DNA from: Actinomycetota bacterium
GTDB lineage: Bacteria; Actinomycetota; Thermoleophilia; Solirubrobacterales; Solirubrobacteraceae
DNA: 16,497 nucleotides
NCBI GenBank assembly: GCA_005888335.1
Contig: VAWY01000020.1
Location: 2,854-19,350, forward strand
Direction of reading: 5' to 3'
Shown here piece by piece: positions 6,857 through 13,843 of the stretch. The stretch's first letter is position 1. The number at the start of each line of letters is the position of its first letter. Both the position numbers and the translations under genes were made by a program. Below the pieces are notes generated by a model. The model searched no databases and was not told where the DNA came from. It saw only the letters and a program-made list of their open reading frames with translations.

Positions 6857-7965
6857 GCGGCCTCCATGAGCCTGCGCCACTCGCGCCAGATCGCGCGCTG
6901 CGGGACCTCGTCGGTGGCGTCACCGACGAGCAGCCCGTCCTCGTCGCGGCGCTCGCGGTGCATGCCGCGCGCGAGCACCAGCCACTCCGGGTTGCGCTCC
7001 TGCACGCCGCGCCAGTTGCGCTCGTACATCTCGGAGTCGTCGGCGAGCAGGAACCCCGCCGGCCCCACGGACCCGATGGTCTGGTGCAGCATCCGCCGGT
7101 TGAGGTCGGGCGCGCCCTTGAACTGCGCGGCCGTGACGTGCTGGACCGTCTCGTCGACCGCCGTCGGCTGGATCACGAACAGCTGGATCTCCGCGATGAA
7201 GAGGTTCGGGAAGACCATGACGTGCGGCGAGCCGTCGATCATGATCTCCTCGGCCTTCTCGCCGTAGGCCGCGCGCATCCGCGAGACGTAGTCGGGCAGG
7301 CGGTCCGGCGCCGTCCCGAACCAGCCCATCGGCTGGCCGACGCGGCGGAACTCCGGGCGCAGGTCGTTCTCGGTGTGCCCGTTGCCGAGGTCGCGGCTGA
7401 CCGCCGTCGACTTCTCCCCGTACAGGTCGCCGATGCCGCTCTTCGCGACGCTGAAGATCGACGCGTGGACGAACTGCGGGTGATAGCCGTCGGTCTCGTT
7501 CTCGACGAGCATCTTCCAGTTCGCCTTGACCTTGTGCTTGATCCACCCCGCGGTCAGCTCGACCTCGCCCTCGGGCGACAGCCGGACGAGCCGGTCGAAC
7601 GCCTCGTGCGCGGGCCCGAGGTGCTCGAGCAGCGTCGGGCCGTCCTCGGCGAACGAGCCGAACACGAAGCCCTGGTAGATGCCGACCCGCGCGACGCGTC
7701 CGAGCCCGAGCGACTTCTTGGCCTCCGTGCCGCCGTAGCCGCTGTTGAACGGATAGCCGAGGAGCTTGCCGGTGTTCGAGAACGTCCACCCGTGGTACGG
7801 GCAGCGGAACGCGCTCGAGTTGCCGCGCGGGGCGTCGCAGACCTGGTTGGCCCGGTGCGCGCAGCGGTTGAGCAGCAGGTGGATCTCGCCGTCCCGGTCG
7901 CGGGTCATGATCACCTGCTGGGGGCCGATCGACTTGAGTCGCTGACGTGGCCGACGTAGACCCAC
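6853..7965 (-). CDS. Rieske dioxygenase alpha subunit, main part (5' end displaced by a frameshift)
   Basis: This frame holds almost the whole catalytic subunit. The Rieske [2Fe-2S] ligands lie in NRCAHRANQVC and FRCPYHGWTF (CxH...CxxH). The mononuclear-iron site is in ENETDGYHPQFVHASIF, with two His and the bridging Asp. An Asp-rich LLADDSEMYER near the end probably supplies the third ligand. The enzyme would add O2 to an aromatic or unsaturated ring. The nominal GTG at 7965 is an artefact: in the correct frame the same bases read WVYVGHVS, and true N-terminal coding lies at 8084-7942 in another frame. About 8-9 residues of the linker (usually like EVPEPGDF) are missing at the junction near 7938-7946. 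The gene is thus either broken or affected by a sequence error. It precedes the beta subunit with an ATGA overlap. Confidence 0.85.
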   Translation of the reverse strand: MGLRRPRQRLKSIGPQQVIMTRDRDGEIHLLLNRCAHRANQVCDAPRGNSSAFRCPYHGWTFSNTGKLLGYPFNSGYGGTEAKKSLGLGRVARVGIYQGFVFGSFAEDGPTLLEHLGPAHEAFDRLVRLSPEGEVELTAGWIKHKVKANWKMLVENETDGYHPQFVHASIFSVAKSGIGDLYGEKSTAVSRDLGNGHTENDLRPEFRRVGQPMGWFGTAPDRLPDYVSRMRAAYGEKAEEIMIDGSPHVMVFPNLFIAEIQLFVIQPTAVDETVQHVTAAQFKGAPDLNRRMLHQTIGSVGPAGFLLADDSEMYERNWRGVQERNPEWLVLARGMHRERRDEDGLLVGDATDEVPQRAIWREWRRLMEAA

Positions 7966-8084
7966 GTCCGGTACCAGATGCGCTCGAGCTCCTGCTCGTA
8001 GATCTCGGGGTCCGTGTAGAGCGAGCCGTGGACGCGGTCGGCCTTGATCAGCTCGTCGAACCTGTGCGATGCGGTGACAGCCAT
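7911..8084 (-). pseudogene. N-terminal fragment of the Rieske alpha subunit, out of frame with the rest
   Basis: It starts at ATG 8084-8082 behind a strong AGGAGG (8089-8094) and reads MAVTASHRFDELIKADRVHG, then YTDPEIYEQELERIW and TWVYVGHVS. This is the standard opening of Rieske oxygenase alpha subunits. After GHVS the frame leaves the family and stops at 7911-7913 after 57 codons, while the other frame resumes with LKSIGPQQVIMT. A deletion of roughly 25-26 bp between GHVS and LKSIG would explain both the frame change and the missing residues. It lies 11 nt after the aldehyde dehydrogenase stop. Confidence 0.8.
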
Positions 8085-8088
8085 GGCG

Positions 8089-8094
8089 CCTCCT
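8089..8094 (-). promoter_or_regulatory. Shine-Dalgarno site of the Rieske alpha gene
   Basis: AGGAGG on the minus strand, 4 nt before the ATG at 8084, within the short gap after the aldehyde dehydrogenase stop. It fixes the real start of the alpha subunit at 8084 rather than at the later GTG in the other frame. Confidence 0.7.
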
Positions 8095-8095
8095 C

Positions 8096-9610
8096 TCAGC
8101 GGCCGTAGACCCGCTTCGCGAACGCCGCGAGCAGACGGGAGCGCTTCGGCGTGTACGGGAACATGTGGAGGTCGCGCTTCAGCGGTGGCGCCGAGCCGAC
8201 GATCGTCTGCGTCTTGCAGTACTTGCGGATGCCGCCGGACCCGTGCCGCGACCCGACGCCCGAGCTCTTCCATCCGCCCATCGGCGCGTCGAAGATCGTG
8301 TAGTTGACCTGCGCGTCGTTGATGCAGACCGCTCCGCACTCCAGCCGGCGAGCGATGGCCGCGGCCTTCTTGCGATCGCGGCTGAAGACGCTCGCCTGAA
8401 GCCCGTAGCGCGAGTCGTTGGCCAGCCGGACGGCCTCCTCGGTGTCGGCGACGCGCATGACCGGGATCGTCGGCCCGAACGTCTCCTCGCGCATGCACGC
8501 CATCGAGTGGTCGACGCCGACCATGACCGTCGGCTCGTAGAACCGCCCGTCGCCCTCGCGCGGGCGCCCACCCGTCAGGACCGCCGCGCCCTTGTCGCGC
8601 GCGTCGCGCACGTGCGCGTCGATGATCTCGACCTGCGGCGGGCTCGTGACGGCTCCGATCTCCACCTCGCCCGGCGCGCTCGGAGGACCCTGCCGCAGGG
8701 CCTTGACGTTCTCGACGAGCCGCTTGACGAACTCGTCGTAGACCGGCGCCTCGACGTACACCCGCTCGATCGAGATGCAGACCTGACCCGCGTTGTTGAG
8801 CCCGTAGTAGGCGGCCGCGTTGGCCGCCCGCTCGACGTCCGCGTCCGCGCAGACGATCATCGGGTCCTTGCCGCCGAGCTCGAGCGAGACGGGCGTGAGG
8901 GTCCGCGCCGCGCGTTCCATGACCGCCTGCCCGGTGCGCGTCGAGCCGGTGAACATGACGAAGTCGACCTCGTCGACGAGCGCCTCGCCCGTCTCGCGGG
9001 CGCCGACGGCCACCTCGAACACCCCGGGCGGCGCGCCGGCGGCGTCCATCATCTCCTTGCAGAGCAGCCCGGTCAGCGGCGTCACCTCCGACGGCTTCAT
9101 GATGACCGCGTTGCCCGCCATCAACGCCGGGACGCAGTCGCAGAAGGCGTTGACGAGCGGGTAGTTCCAGGGGCCGATCACGCCGACCAGGCCGAGCGGC
9201 GCGTAGCGGATGGTGACGCGCCGGCCGAACGCGAGCGGCGATGCGGTCCGCAGGCGCTCGTCCGCGAGGTACTTCTCGGCGTGCCGGGCCCAGAACGCGA
9301 AGCTCTGTGCGGCGACCGTCACCTCGACCTGCGCGTCGTCGTGCGTCTTTCCCGTCTCCGAGCAGATGACCGACCGGACGCGGTCCTGGTTGGCGATGAG
9401 CCACCGTCTGGCGGCGGCGAACACGTCGGCGCGCGCCGACAAGCCGGCCTCCGCCCACGCGCGCTGCGCCTGCCTGGCCCGTGCGGCCATCTCGCGGACG
9501 GCGTCGCCGCTCGCGATCGGGACCTCCCGGATGAGCTGCCCCGTCGCGGGGTCCTCGACTCCGAGCCGACCGTCCCGGAGTGGTGCTGTCGTAGCCGTCA
9601 TGCCGGGCAT
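8096..9610 (-). CDS. NAD(P)-dependent aldehyde dehydrogenase
   Basis: 504 aa, a normal length for the ALDH superfamily. Catalytic residues are all present: Asn149 in GPWNYPL, Glu244 in LELGGKDP and the nucleophile Cys278 in NNAGQVCIS. The cofactor loop FTGSTRTG (about 220-227) and the late EETFGP motif are also intact. It oxidises an aldehyde to the acid, which the operon's acyl-CoA synthetase could then activate. It is the first gene of the leftward operon. An ATG at 9610 and another at 9601 are both possible and neither has a clear ribosome binding site. The operator-like palindrome at 9628-9640 lies only 17 nt upstream, so the leader must be very short. Confidence 0.93.
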   Translation of the reverse strand: MPGMTATTAPLRDGRLGVEDPATGQLIREVPIASGDAVREMAARARQAQRAWAEAGLSARADVFAAARRWLIANQDRVRSVICSETGKTHDDAQVEVTVAAQSFAFWARHAEKYLADERLRTASPLAFGRRVTIRYAPLGLVGVIGPWNYPLVNAFCDCVPALMAGNAVIMKPSEVTPLTGLLCKEMMDAAGAPPGVFEVAVGARETGEALVDEVDFVMFTGSTRTGQAVMERAARTLTPVSLELGGKDPMIVCADADVERAANAAAYYGLNNAGQVCISIERVYVEAPVYDEFVKRLVENVKALRQGPPSAPGEVEIGAVTSPPQVEIIDAHVRDARDKGAAVLTGGRPREGDGRFYEPTVMVGVDHSMACMREETFGPTIPVMRVADTEEAVRLANDSRYGLQASVFSRDRKKAAAIARRLECGAVCINDAQVNYTIFDAPMGGWKSSGVGSRHGSGGIRKYCKTQTIVGSAPPLKRDLHMFPYTPKRSRLLAAFAKRVYGR

Positions 9611-9627
9611 CGTAGCACGCTGTGTCT

Positions 9628-9640
9628 GGACAGTATGTCC
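9628..9640. promoter_or_regulatory. Operator-like palindrome A (aldehyde dehydrogenase operon)
   Basis: GGACAGTATGTCC is a perfect 5-bp inverted repeat with a 3-bp centre. On the minus strand it contains TACTGT, a possible -10 element, about 20 nt before the ATG at 9610. A repressor bound here would cover the promoter. The same GGACA-N3-TGTCC pattern occurs at three other gene starts in the window. Confidence 0.6.
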
Positions 9641-9662
9641 CGGTTGTGCTTGACTCGATCGC

Positions 9663-9900
9663 GTGATCGACGACCCACGCTTCCAGGCCGCGCTGCGCGA
9701 CCTCGCCGACCGGCTCGATCGCCCGTTCGACGGACGTGCGCAGCGAGGCGGTGGAGGGCCTCGCCCAGCTGGCGGCGCGACACGCCCGCCTGCCGACGCC
9801 GCCTGGCGACGGTTCGGGGCCTGGCTGCTGCGCGGCTACGAGCTGCACGCCGACGAGGAGTCGCTTGCGCGGCTGCGCCGGCTGGATCGGCAGCACACAG
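9663..9900 (+). pseudogene. Decayed fragment of a PlsB-like glycerol-3-phosphate acyltransferase
   Basis: Three frame segments join into one recognisable stretch: DDPRFQAALRDLADRLDRPFD (9666-9728), then after a one-base shift DVRSEAVEGLAQLAARHARL (about 9730-9789), then back in the first frame DAAWRRFGAWLLRGYEL with HADEESLARLRRLDRQH (about 9792-9896). This order resembles the region just before the catalytic HxxxxD box in actinobacterial PlsB-type acyltransferases, where LDRRH is followed by a hydrophobic strand and SHRSYLD. Here similarity stops exactly at LDRQH, so the catalytic part is gone. With two frameshifts and no conserved end it cannot be functional. The family call comes from remembered pattern only and is moderately secure. 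Confidence 0.5.
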
Positions 9901-9948
9901 GTCTCGAACACGGCCGACCAGGTCCGGGCCCTTGACACCTCGGCTATC

Positions 9949-9961
9949 GTACACTCTGTCC
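9949..9961. promoter_or_regulatory. Operator-like palindrome B (P450 gene)
   Basis: GTACACTCTGTCC is the same inverted repeat with one mismatch in the left arm. On the plus strand it includes TACACT (9950-9955), a plausible -10 box, 37 nt before the P450 ATG. It is followed by AGACAGTC, which gives an additional overlapping CTGTC/GACAG symmetry. A TTGACA at 9932-9937 is only 12 nt from TACACT, too close for a normal -35. Confidence 0.55.
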
Positions 9962-9992
9962 AGACAGTCTGAATGAGGAGCTTGCCCCCGCC

Positions 9993-11222
9993 ATGCCGGT
10001 GACCGACATCGACTTGCAGAGCGTGAACCTGCTCGACCCCGACCTCTTCGTCGACGGTCCGCCGCACGAGCTGTTCGCGCGGATGCGCGCAGAGTGCCCG
10101 GTCCGGTGGAACCCAACGGAGGAGGGCGAGGGGTTCTGGTCGGTGACCAAGGCGGGCGACATCGAGCTGGTCAGCAAGGACGTCGAGCGGTTCTCGAGCG
10201 CGCGGGAGAGCGTCTGGCCCAACGAGCGCGTCGCGCCGATGCCGAAGGACGTCGTGCGCGCCACGATGCTCGGCATGGACCCGCCGCAGCACACGAAGTA
10301 CCGCGGCATAGTCCAGAAGGTCTTCACCGTGCGGACGGTCGCGGTGTTGGAGGACGCCGTCCGCGAGCGGGTCACGCGGCTGATCGACGACGTCTGCGAG
10401 CGAGGCGAGTGCGACTTCGTGAAAGACATCGCGACCGAGCTTCCGCTGCAGACCATCGCGACGATGCTCGGCGTGCCGCTCGAGGATCGCGCGCGGCTCT
10501 TCGAGTGGACCCTGCGCATCGAGCGCGCCGGGACGGAAGGCACGGACGACGGGCTGGTCGCCTTCGGGGAGATGGCGCAGTACCTCGTCGGCCTCGTCGA
10601 GGACCGGAAGGCCAACCCTCGCGACGACCTGATCACGGCGCTCATCAACGCGGAGCTCGACGGGGAGAAGCTCAACGACCTCGAGCTCACCGCCTTCTTC
10701 GGGATCCTGATGTTCGCCGGCAGCGACACCACCCGGAACACGTCGTCCGGCGCGCTCCTCGAGCTGCTGCGCCAGGCCGACCAATGGGAGGCGTTGCGCG
10801 CCGCGACCGACCTGCGCGGGGCGGTCGAGGAGTTCATCCGCTGGGTCTCGCCGATCAACTACTTCCGCCGCACGCCGACCGAGGACGTCGAGATCCGCGG
10901 CGTCGAGATCAAGGAGGGCGACGCCGTCGTGCTCTGGTACGCGTCCGGCAGCCGCGACGAGGAGCTGGTCGACGACCCCATGCGCTTCGACGTGACGCGC
11001 GAGGAGGTTCGGCACCAGGCCTTCGGAGGCGGCGGGCGGCACTTCTGCATCGGCAACCAGCTCGCCCGCCTGCAGCTTCGCGTCCTCTTCGAGGAGCTCA
11101 CGCGCCGGCTGCCCGACATCGAGCTGGCCGGCGAGCCCGAGCGCACCCGCTCATCGTGGATCAACGGCCTCAACTCGCTGCCGGTCCGGTTCACGCCGAC
11201 GGCGCGGGAAGCCGGGCGCTGA
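9993..11222 (+). CDS. Cytochrome P450 (CYP125/CYP142/CYP124-like)
   Basis: A 409-aa soluble bacterial P450. The I-helix oxygen-activation motif AGSDTT is at residues 242-247, the K-helix EFIR (Glu280, Arg283) follows, and the haem loop FGGGGRHFCIG carries the ligand Cys352. The C-terminal WINGLNSLPVRFTP resembles the ending of actinobacterial sterol/fatty-acid omega-hydroxylases of the CYP124/125/142 group, so terminal oxidation of a branched lipid or sterol side chain is a reasonable guess. The exact subfamily cannot be settled by eye. The ATG at 9993 is preceded by GAGGAG (9975-9980), a slightly long 12-nt spacing. The gene has its own operator-like site and is followed immediately by a degraded hydrolase. 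Confidence 0.93.
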   Translation: MPVTDIDLQSVNLLDPDLFVDGPPHELFARMRAECPVRWNPTEEGEGFWSVTKAGDIELVSKDVERFSSARESVWPNERVAPMPKDVVRATMLGMDPPQHTKYRGIVQKVFTVRTVAVLEDAVRERVTRLIDDVCERGECDFVKDIATELPLQTIATMLGVPLEDRARLFEWTLRIERAGTEGTDDGLVAFGEMAQYLVGLVEDRKANPRDDLITALINAELDGEKLNDLELTAFFGILMFAGSDTTRNTSSGALLELLRQADQWEALRAATDLRGAVEEFIRWVSPINYFRRTPTEDVEIRGVEIKEGDAVVLWYASGSRDEELVDDPMRFDVTREEVRHQAFGGGGRHFCIGNQLARLQLRVLFEELTRRLPDIELAGEPERTRSSWINGLNSLPVRFTPTAREAGR

Positions 11223-11560
11223 CGCGTCCGCCCGAGCACCGCGGGGGGACGGGCGAGCCGCTCCTCCTGCTGCACGGGGTGACCGCGAGCTGGACCGTCT
11301 GGCGTCCGGTCCTCGGGGCCATCGCCCCGCACCACGACGTCCTGGCGCTCACCCTGCCCGGGCATCTCGGCGGCGGGCGGATCGCCTGGTCGGGCTGCGA
11401 CCGCACGATCCCGTTCGACCGCTACGGACGGCCGCTGCTCGACCGGGTCCCGGACGCCGAGCTCGTCACGCTCCCCGGCGTCGGGCACGTCCCGATGAGC
11501 GACGACCCCGACCTCGTCGTCCGCACCATCCTCGAGGTCGCCGCGCCGGTCAGGCGCTGA
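11219..11560 (+). pseudogene. Alpha/beta hydrolase with the central third or more deleted
   Basis: About 113 codons remain of a protein usually near 270-290 aa. The N-terminal part has the oxyanion strand LLLLHGVTASWTVW and HDVLALTLPGHLGG. The C-terminal part has IAWSGCDRTIPF (acid region) and LPGVGHVPMSDDPDLV, containing the catalytic His. The whole centre, including the GxSxG nucleophile elbow and the lid, is missing between GHLGGG and RIAWS, in frame. There is also no ATG, GTG or TTG at the 5' end: the natural position is a CTG overlapping the P450 stop (CTGA), perhaps a mutated ATGA. I consider it non-functional. Its end overlaps the convergent SDR gene by 11 nt. Confidence 0.8.
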
Positions 11561-12293
11561 TGCCCATCCCGCCCGAGACGCCGAGGGTCTCGCCCGTGAT
11601 GTAGGACGCCTCCTCGGACGCGAGGAAGGCGGCGGCCGCCGCTACCTCCTCCGGGGAGCCGAGGCGGCGCAGGAGCGTCATCCGCTTCATCGCCTCCACC
11701 ATGGCCTCCCCCTTCTCGGGCGTGCCCCGCACCTTCTCCAGCAGGGGCGTCTCGATCGGGCCCACCGCGAGCTCGTTCGCGGTGATCCCGTAGCGGGCGT
11801 TCTCGCGCGCGATCGACTTCGTGAACGCCGTCACCGCGCCCTTCGTGGCCGAGTAGACGGCGTTGCCGTACGACCCGATGCGCCCGGCCTCCGAGCCGAT
11901 GTTGACGATGCGCCCGTAGCCCGCTTCCTGCATCGGCCGCAGGGCGGCCTGGGTACAGGCCAGCATCCCCTCGAGGTTGACGCCGATGAGGCGGCGCCAG
12001 CGCTCCGGGTCGGTGTCCGTGAAGAAGTCGAAGCGGTCGTCGAAGCCCGCGTTGTTGACGAGGATGTCGAGCCTCCCCGCCCCCGTCACCACGTCTCGCG
12101 CAGCGTCGAGGTCGGCGACGTCGACCTGGACCGCCTCGCCGCCGATCTCGGCGACGAGCTCCTGCGCGGGCTCGAGCGTCCGGCTCGCGACGATCACGTG
12201 CGCGCCCTCCGCGGCCAGGCGCCGCGCGATGGCGGCGCCGATGCCTCTGCCCCCGCCCGTGACGAGCGCCCGCCGGCCGGAGAAGCGCATCAT
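11550..12293 (-). CDS. Short-chain dehydrogenase/reductase (FabG-like)
   Basis: 247 aa, classical SDR. It has the nucleotide-binding TGGGRGIG at residues 12-19, NNAG at 80-83, the catalytic Ser134 in NIGSEAG, and YxxxK as Tyr147 and Lys151. The C-terminal YITGETLGVSGGMGIS is typical of 3-oxoacyl-ACP/CoA reductase-like members. It would interconvert a hydroxyl and a keto group on the pathway intermediate, for example a 3-hydroxyacyl-CoA; the precise substrate cannot be read. The ATG at 12293 overlaps the upstream crotonase stop (ATGA). It is the last gene of the right-hand minus-strand operon and converges on the broken hydrolase. Confidence 0.92.
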   Translation of the reverse strand: MMRFSGRRALVTGGGRGIGAAIARRLAAEGAHVIVASRTLEPAQELVAEIGGEAVQVDVADLDAARDVVTGAGRLDILVNNAGFDDRFDFFTDTDPERWRRLIGVNLEGMLACTQAALRPMQEAGYGRIVNIGSEAGRIGSYGNAVYSATKGAVTAFTKSIARENARYGITANELAVGPIETPLLEKVRGTPEKGEAMVEAMKRMTLLRRLGSPEEVAAAAAFLASEEASYITGETLGVSGGMGISA

Positions 12294-13099
12294 CGCCCCT
12301 GGAAGCGCGGCGGCCGGCGGTGGATCACCGCGTCGAGCCCCTCGCGAGAGTCGGCGGTGCCGCTCAGCGCCGACACGGTCCGCGCCTCGTCGGGCAGGCA
12401 CGACTCGACCGACCGGCCGACGCCCTCCCAGAGCAGGCGCTTGGTCTCCGCGAGCGCCAACGGGGCCCCAGCTGCCAGCTCGCGGGCAAGGGCATCCGCT
12501 TCCGCCGTGAGGTCGCCGTCGGGAACGACCCGCGTCACGATGCCCAGGTCTCTCGCCTCCGCCGCGGTGAGCGTCGGGTTCGTCAGCAGGATCTCCATCG
12601 CGCGCCGGAGTCCCACCAGCCGCGGGAGCGTGACCGTCGTCCCGGCGTCGGGGGCCATCCCCACGCGCGTCGCGCCCGGCAGGAACTTCGCGGACTCGGC
12701 GGCGATCACGAGGTCGGCGGCGCAGACCAGGCCGAATCCGCCGCCGCCCGCGGCGAACCCGTGAACGGCGGCGATCACGGGCGGGCCGAGGCGCATGAGC
12801 GCGGAGGCCGAGATCTGCAGCCACGACGTCGCCTCGCGCAGGTAGTCCGGAAGCTGCTCGCCCTTGGACGCGAAGGTCTTGACGTCGCCGCCCGCGCAGA
12901 AGTTCGGGCCGTTGCCGCTCAGGATGACGACCCGGACGCGCGGCTCCCCGTGGCAGCGCATGATCGCGTCGTAGAGCGCGCGGAGCAGGGGCACGTCCAT
13001 CCCGTTCGACGCCTCCGGGCGGTTGAACGTCAGACGCGCGACGCCGTCGGCGTCGAGGGAGAGCAGCACGGGGCCGTCGGCGATCAGCGCGTCGGTCAT
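12290..13099 (-). CDS. Enoyl-CoA hydratase/isomerase family protein (Asp-type)
   Basis: A 269-aa crotonase-fold protein. It has LTFNRPEASNGM near the N-terminus, the oxyanion loop FCAGGDVKTFAS, and GGGGFGL at 118-124. Neither hydratase glutamate is present: the first position is Gly in GGFGL and the second is Ala in PGATRVG. The sequence APDAGTT has Asp151 at the site of the PaaG catalytic Asp. It is therefore more likely an isomerase, or a ring-modifying crotonase, than a hydratase. The ATG at 13099 overlaps the preceding crotonase stop as ATGA, and its own stop overlaps the SDR start. It sits in the right-hand operon behind the second thiolase. Confidence 0.9.
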   Translation of the reverse strand: MTDALIADGPVLLSLDADGVARLTFNRPEASNGMDVPLLRALYDAIMRCHGEPRVRVVILSGNGPNFCAGGDVKTFASKGEQLPDYLREATSWLQISASALMRLGPPVIAAVHGFAAGGGGFGLVCAADLVIAAESAKFLPGATRVGMAPDAGTTVTLPRLVGLRRAMEILLTNPTLTAAEARDLGIVTRVVPDGDLTAEADALARELAAGAPLALAETKRLLWEGVGRSVESCLPDEARTVSALSGTADSREGLDAVIHRRPPRFQGR

Positions 13100-13785
13100 G
13101 CGCGGGCCTTGAACGCCTGGATGCCCTCGGCGGCCGACGTGTCCCGAAGGTGCTCGAGGACCGTCGCGCGCTCGAGCTCGAGCCCGTCGGCGAGCGACCG
13201 CTCGAGCCCGGCGTCGACGAGGTGCTTGATCCGCCGCAGGGCGGCGGGCGCCTTGACGGCGAGCCTCGCGGCGAGCTCGTCCACCGTGGTCTCGAGCGCG
13301 TCTGCCGGGACGGCGCGGTACGCCAGCCCCCACGCTGCGGCCTCTGACCCGGTCAGCCGGTCGCCGGTCAGCATGTGCGCCAGCGCGCGTTGCCGTCCGA
13401 CGATGCGCGGCAGCCGCTGCGAGCCGCCGCCGCCGGGCACCTGGCCGAAGTTGGCGTGGTTGTCGGCCAGCCGCGCATCGTCGGCGACGATCGCGATGTC
13501 GCACGCCTGCAGGAGCTCGAAGCCGCCGGCCATCGCGTTGCCCTGGACGGCGGCGATCACCGGCACCGGGACCTCGCGCACGGCCGCGCAGGCGGCGCGG
13601 AAGCTGTCGAACAGCTCGGCCAGCGCGCCCTCGCCCGCGTCGCGCAACCGCTCGAGCTCGTGGAAGTCGCCGCCGACGCAGAAGTTGCCGCCGGCACCGC
13701 CGATCACGATCACGCGGGCTTCGTCGCCGAGCCGGCGCACGGCGCGCTCGAGCTCGCGCCCGAGGGCGACCGTGATCGCGTTCAT
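13096..13785 (-). CDS. Enoyl-CoA hydratase-family protein whose N-terminus lacks a normal start codon
   Basis: From the ATG at 13785 there are 229 aa, about 20-25 short for a crotonase. Upstream in the same frame (13851-13786) the DNA clearly encodes the missing strand, TSEVLVTQSDGVGRIVLNRP, beginning right at the preceding thiolase's stop. However, there is no in-frame ATG, GTG or TTG there; an ACG at 13851 sits where the start would be expected. Other features are intact: the FCVGGDFHEL oxyanion loop and GGFELLQACD with a Glu at residue 90 (the first hydratase Glu). The second catalytic position is His110 (ADNHANFG) rather than Glu. The gene may use a rare start, depend on coupling, or be newly damaged. 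It overlaps the next crotonase as ATGA. Confidence 0.8.
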   Translation of the reverse strand: MNAITVALGRELERAVRRLGDEARVIVIGGAGGNFCVGGDFHELERLRDAGEGALAELFDSFRAACAAVREVPVPVIAAVQGNAMAGGFELLQACDIAIVADDARLADNHANFGQVPGGGGSQRLPRIVGRQRALAHMLTGDRLTGSEAAAWGLAYRAVPADALETTVDELAARLAVKAPAALRRIKHLVDAGLERSLADGLELERATVLEHLRDTSAAEGIQAFKARA

Positions 13786-13843
13786 CGCCTCGGGGCGGTT
13801 GAGGACGATGCGCCCGACGCCGTCGGACTGGGTGACGAGGACC

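Noticed and set aside
9628..9640. A KstR- or KstR2-type sterol operator
   Set aside because: The palindrome GGACA-N3-TGTCC does not match the AACnnGTT-centred KstR pattern, so no known steroid regulator is named.
9932..9937. TTGACA as a consensus -35 box for the P450 gene
   Set aside because: The best -10 candidate (TACACT at 9950) is only 12 nt away, and no TANNNT lies at 16-18 nt. It was kept as a remark, not a promoter call.
7911..11042. A 1043-codon open frame on the minus strand, running antisense through the P450 and over the aldehyde dehydrogenase
   Set aside because: It is an antisense/shadow frame produced by high GC. Its composition is Arg/Ala/Gly-rich with no family motifs, and the real genes beneath it carry complete catalytic motifs. 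Only its last 57 codons (8084-7911) are real, as the Rieske alpha N-terminus.
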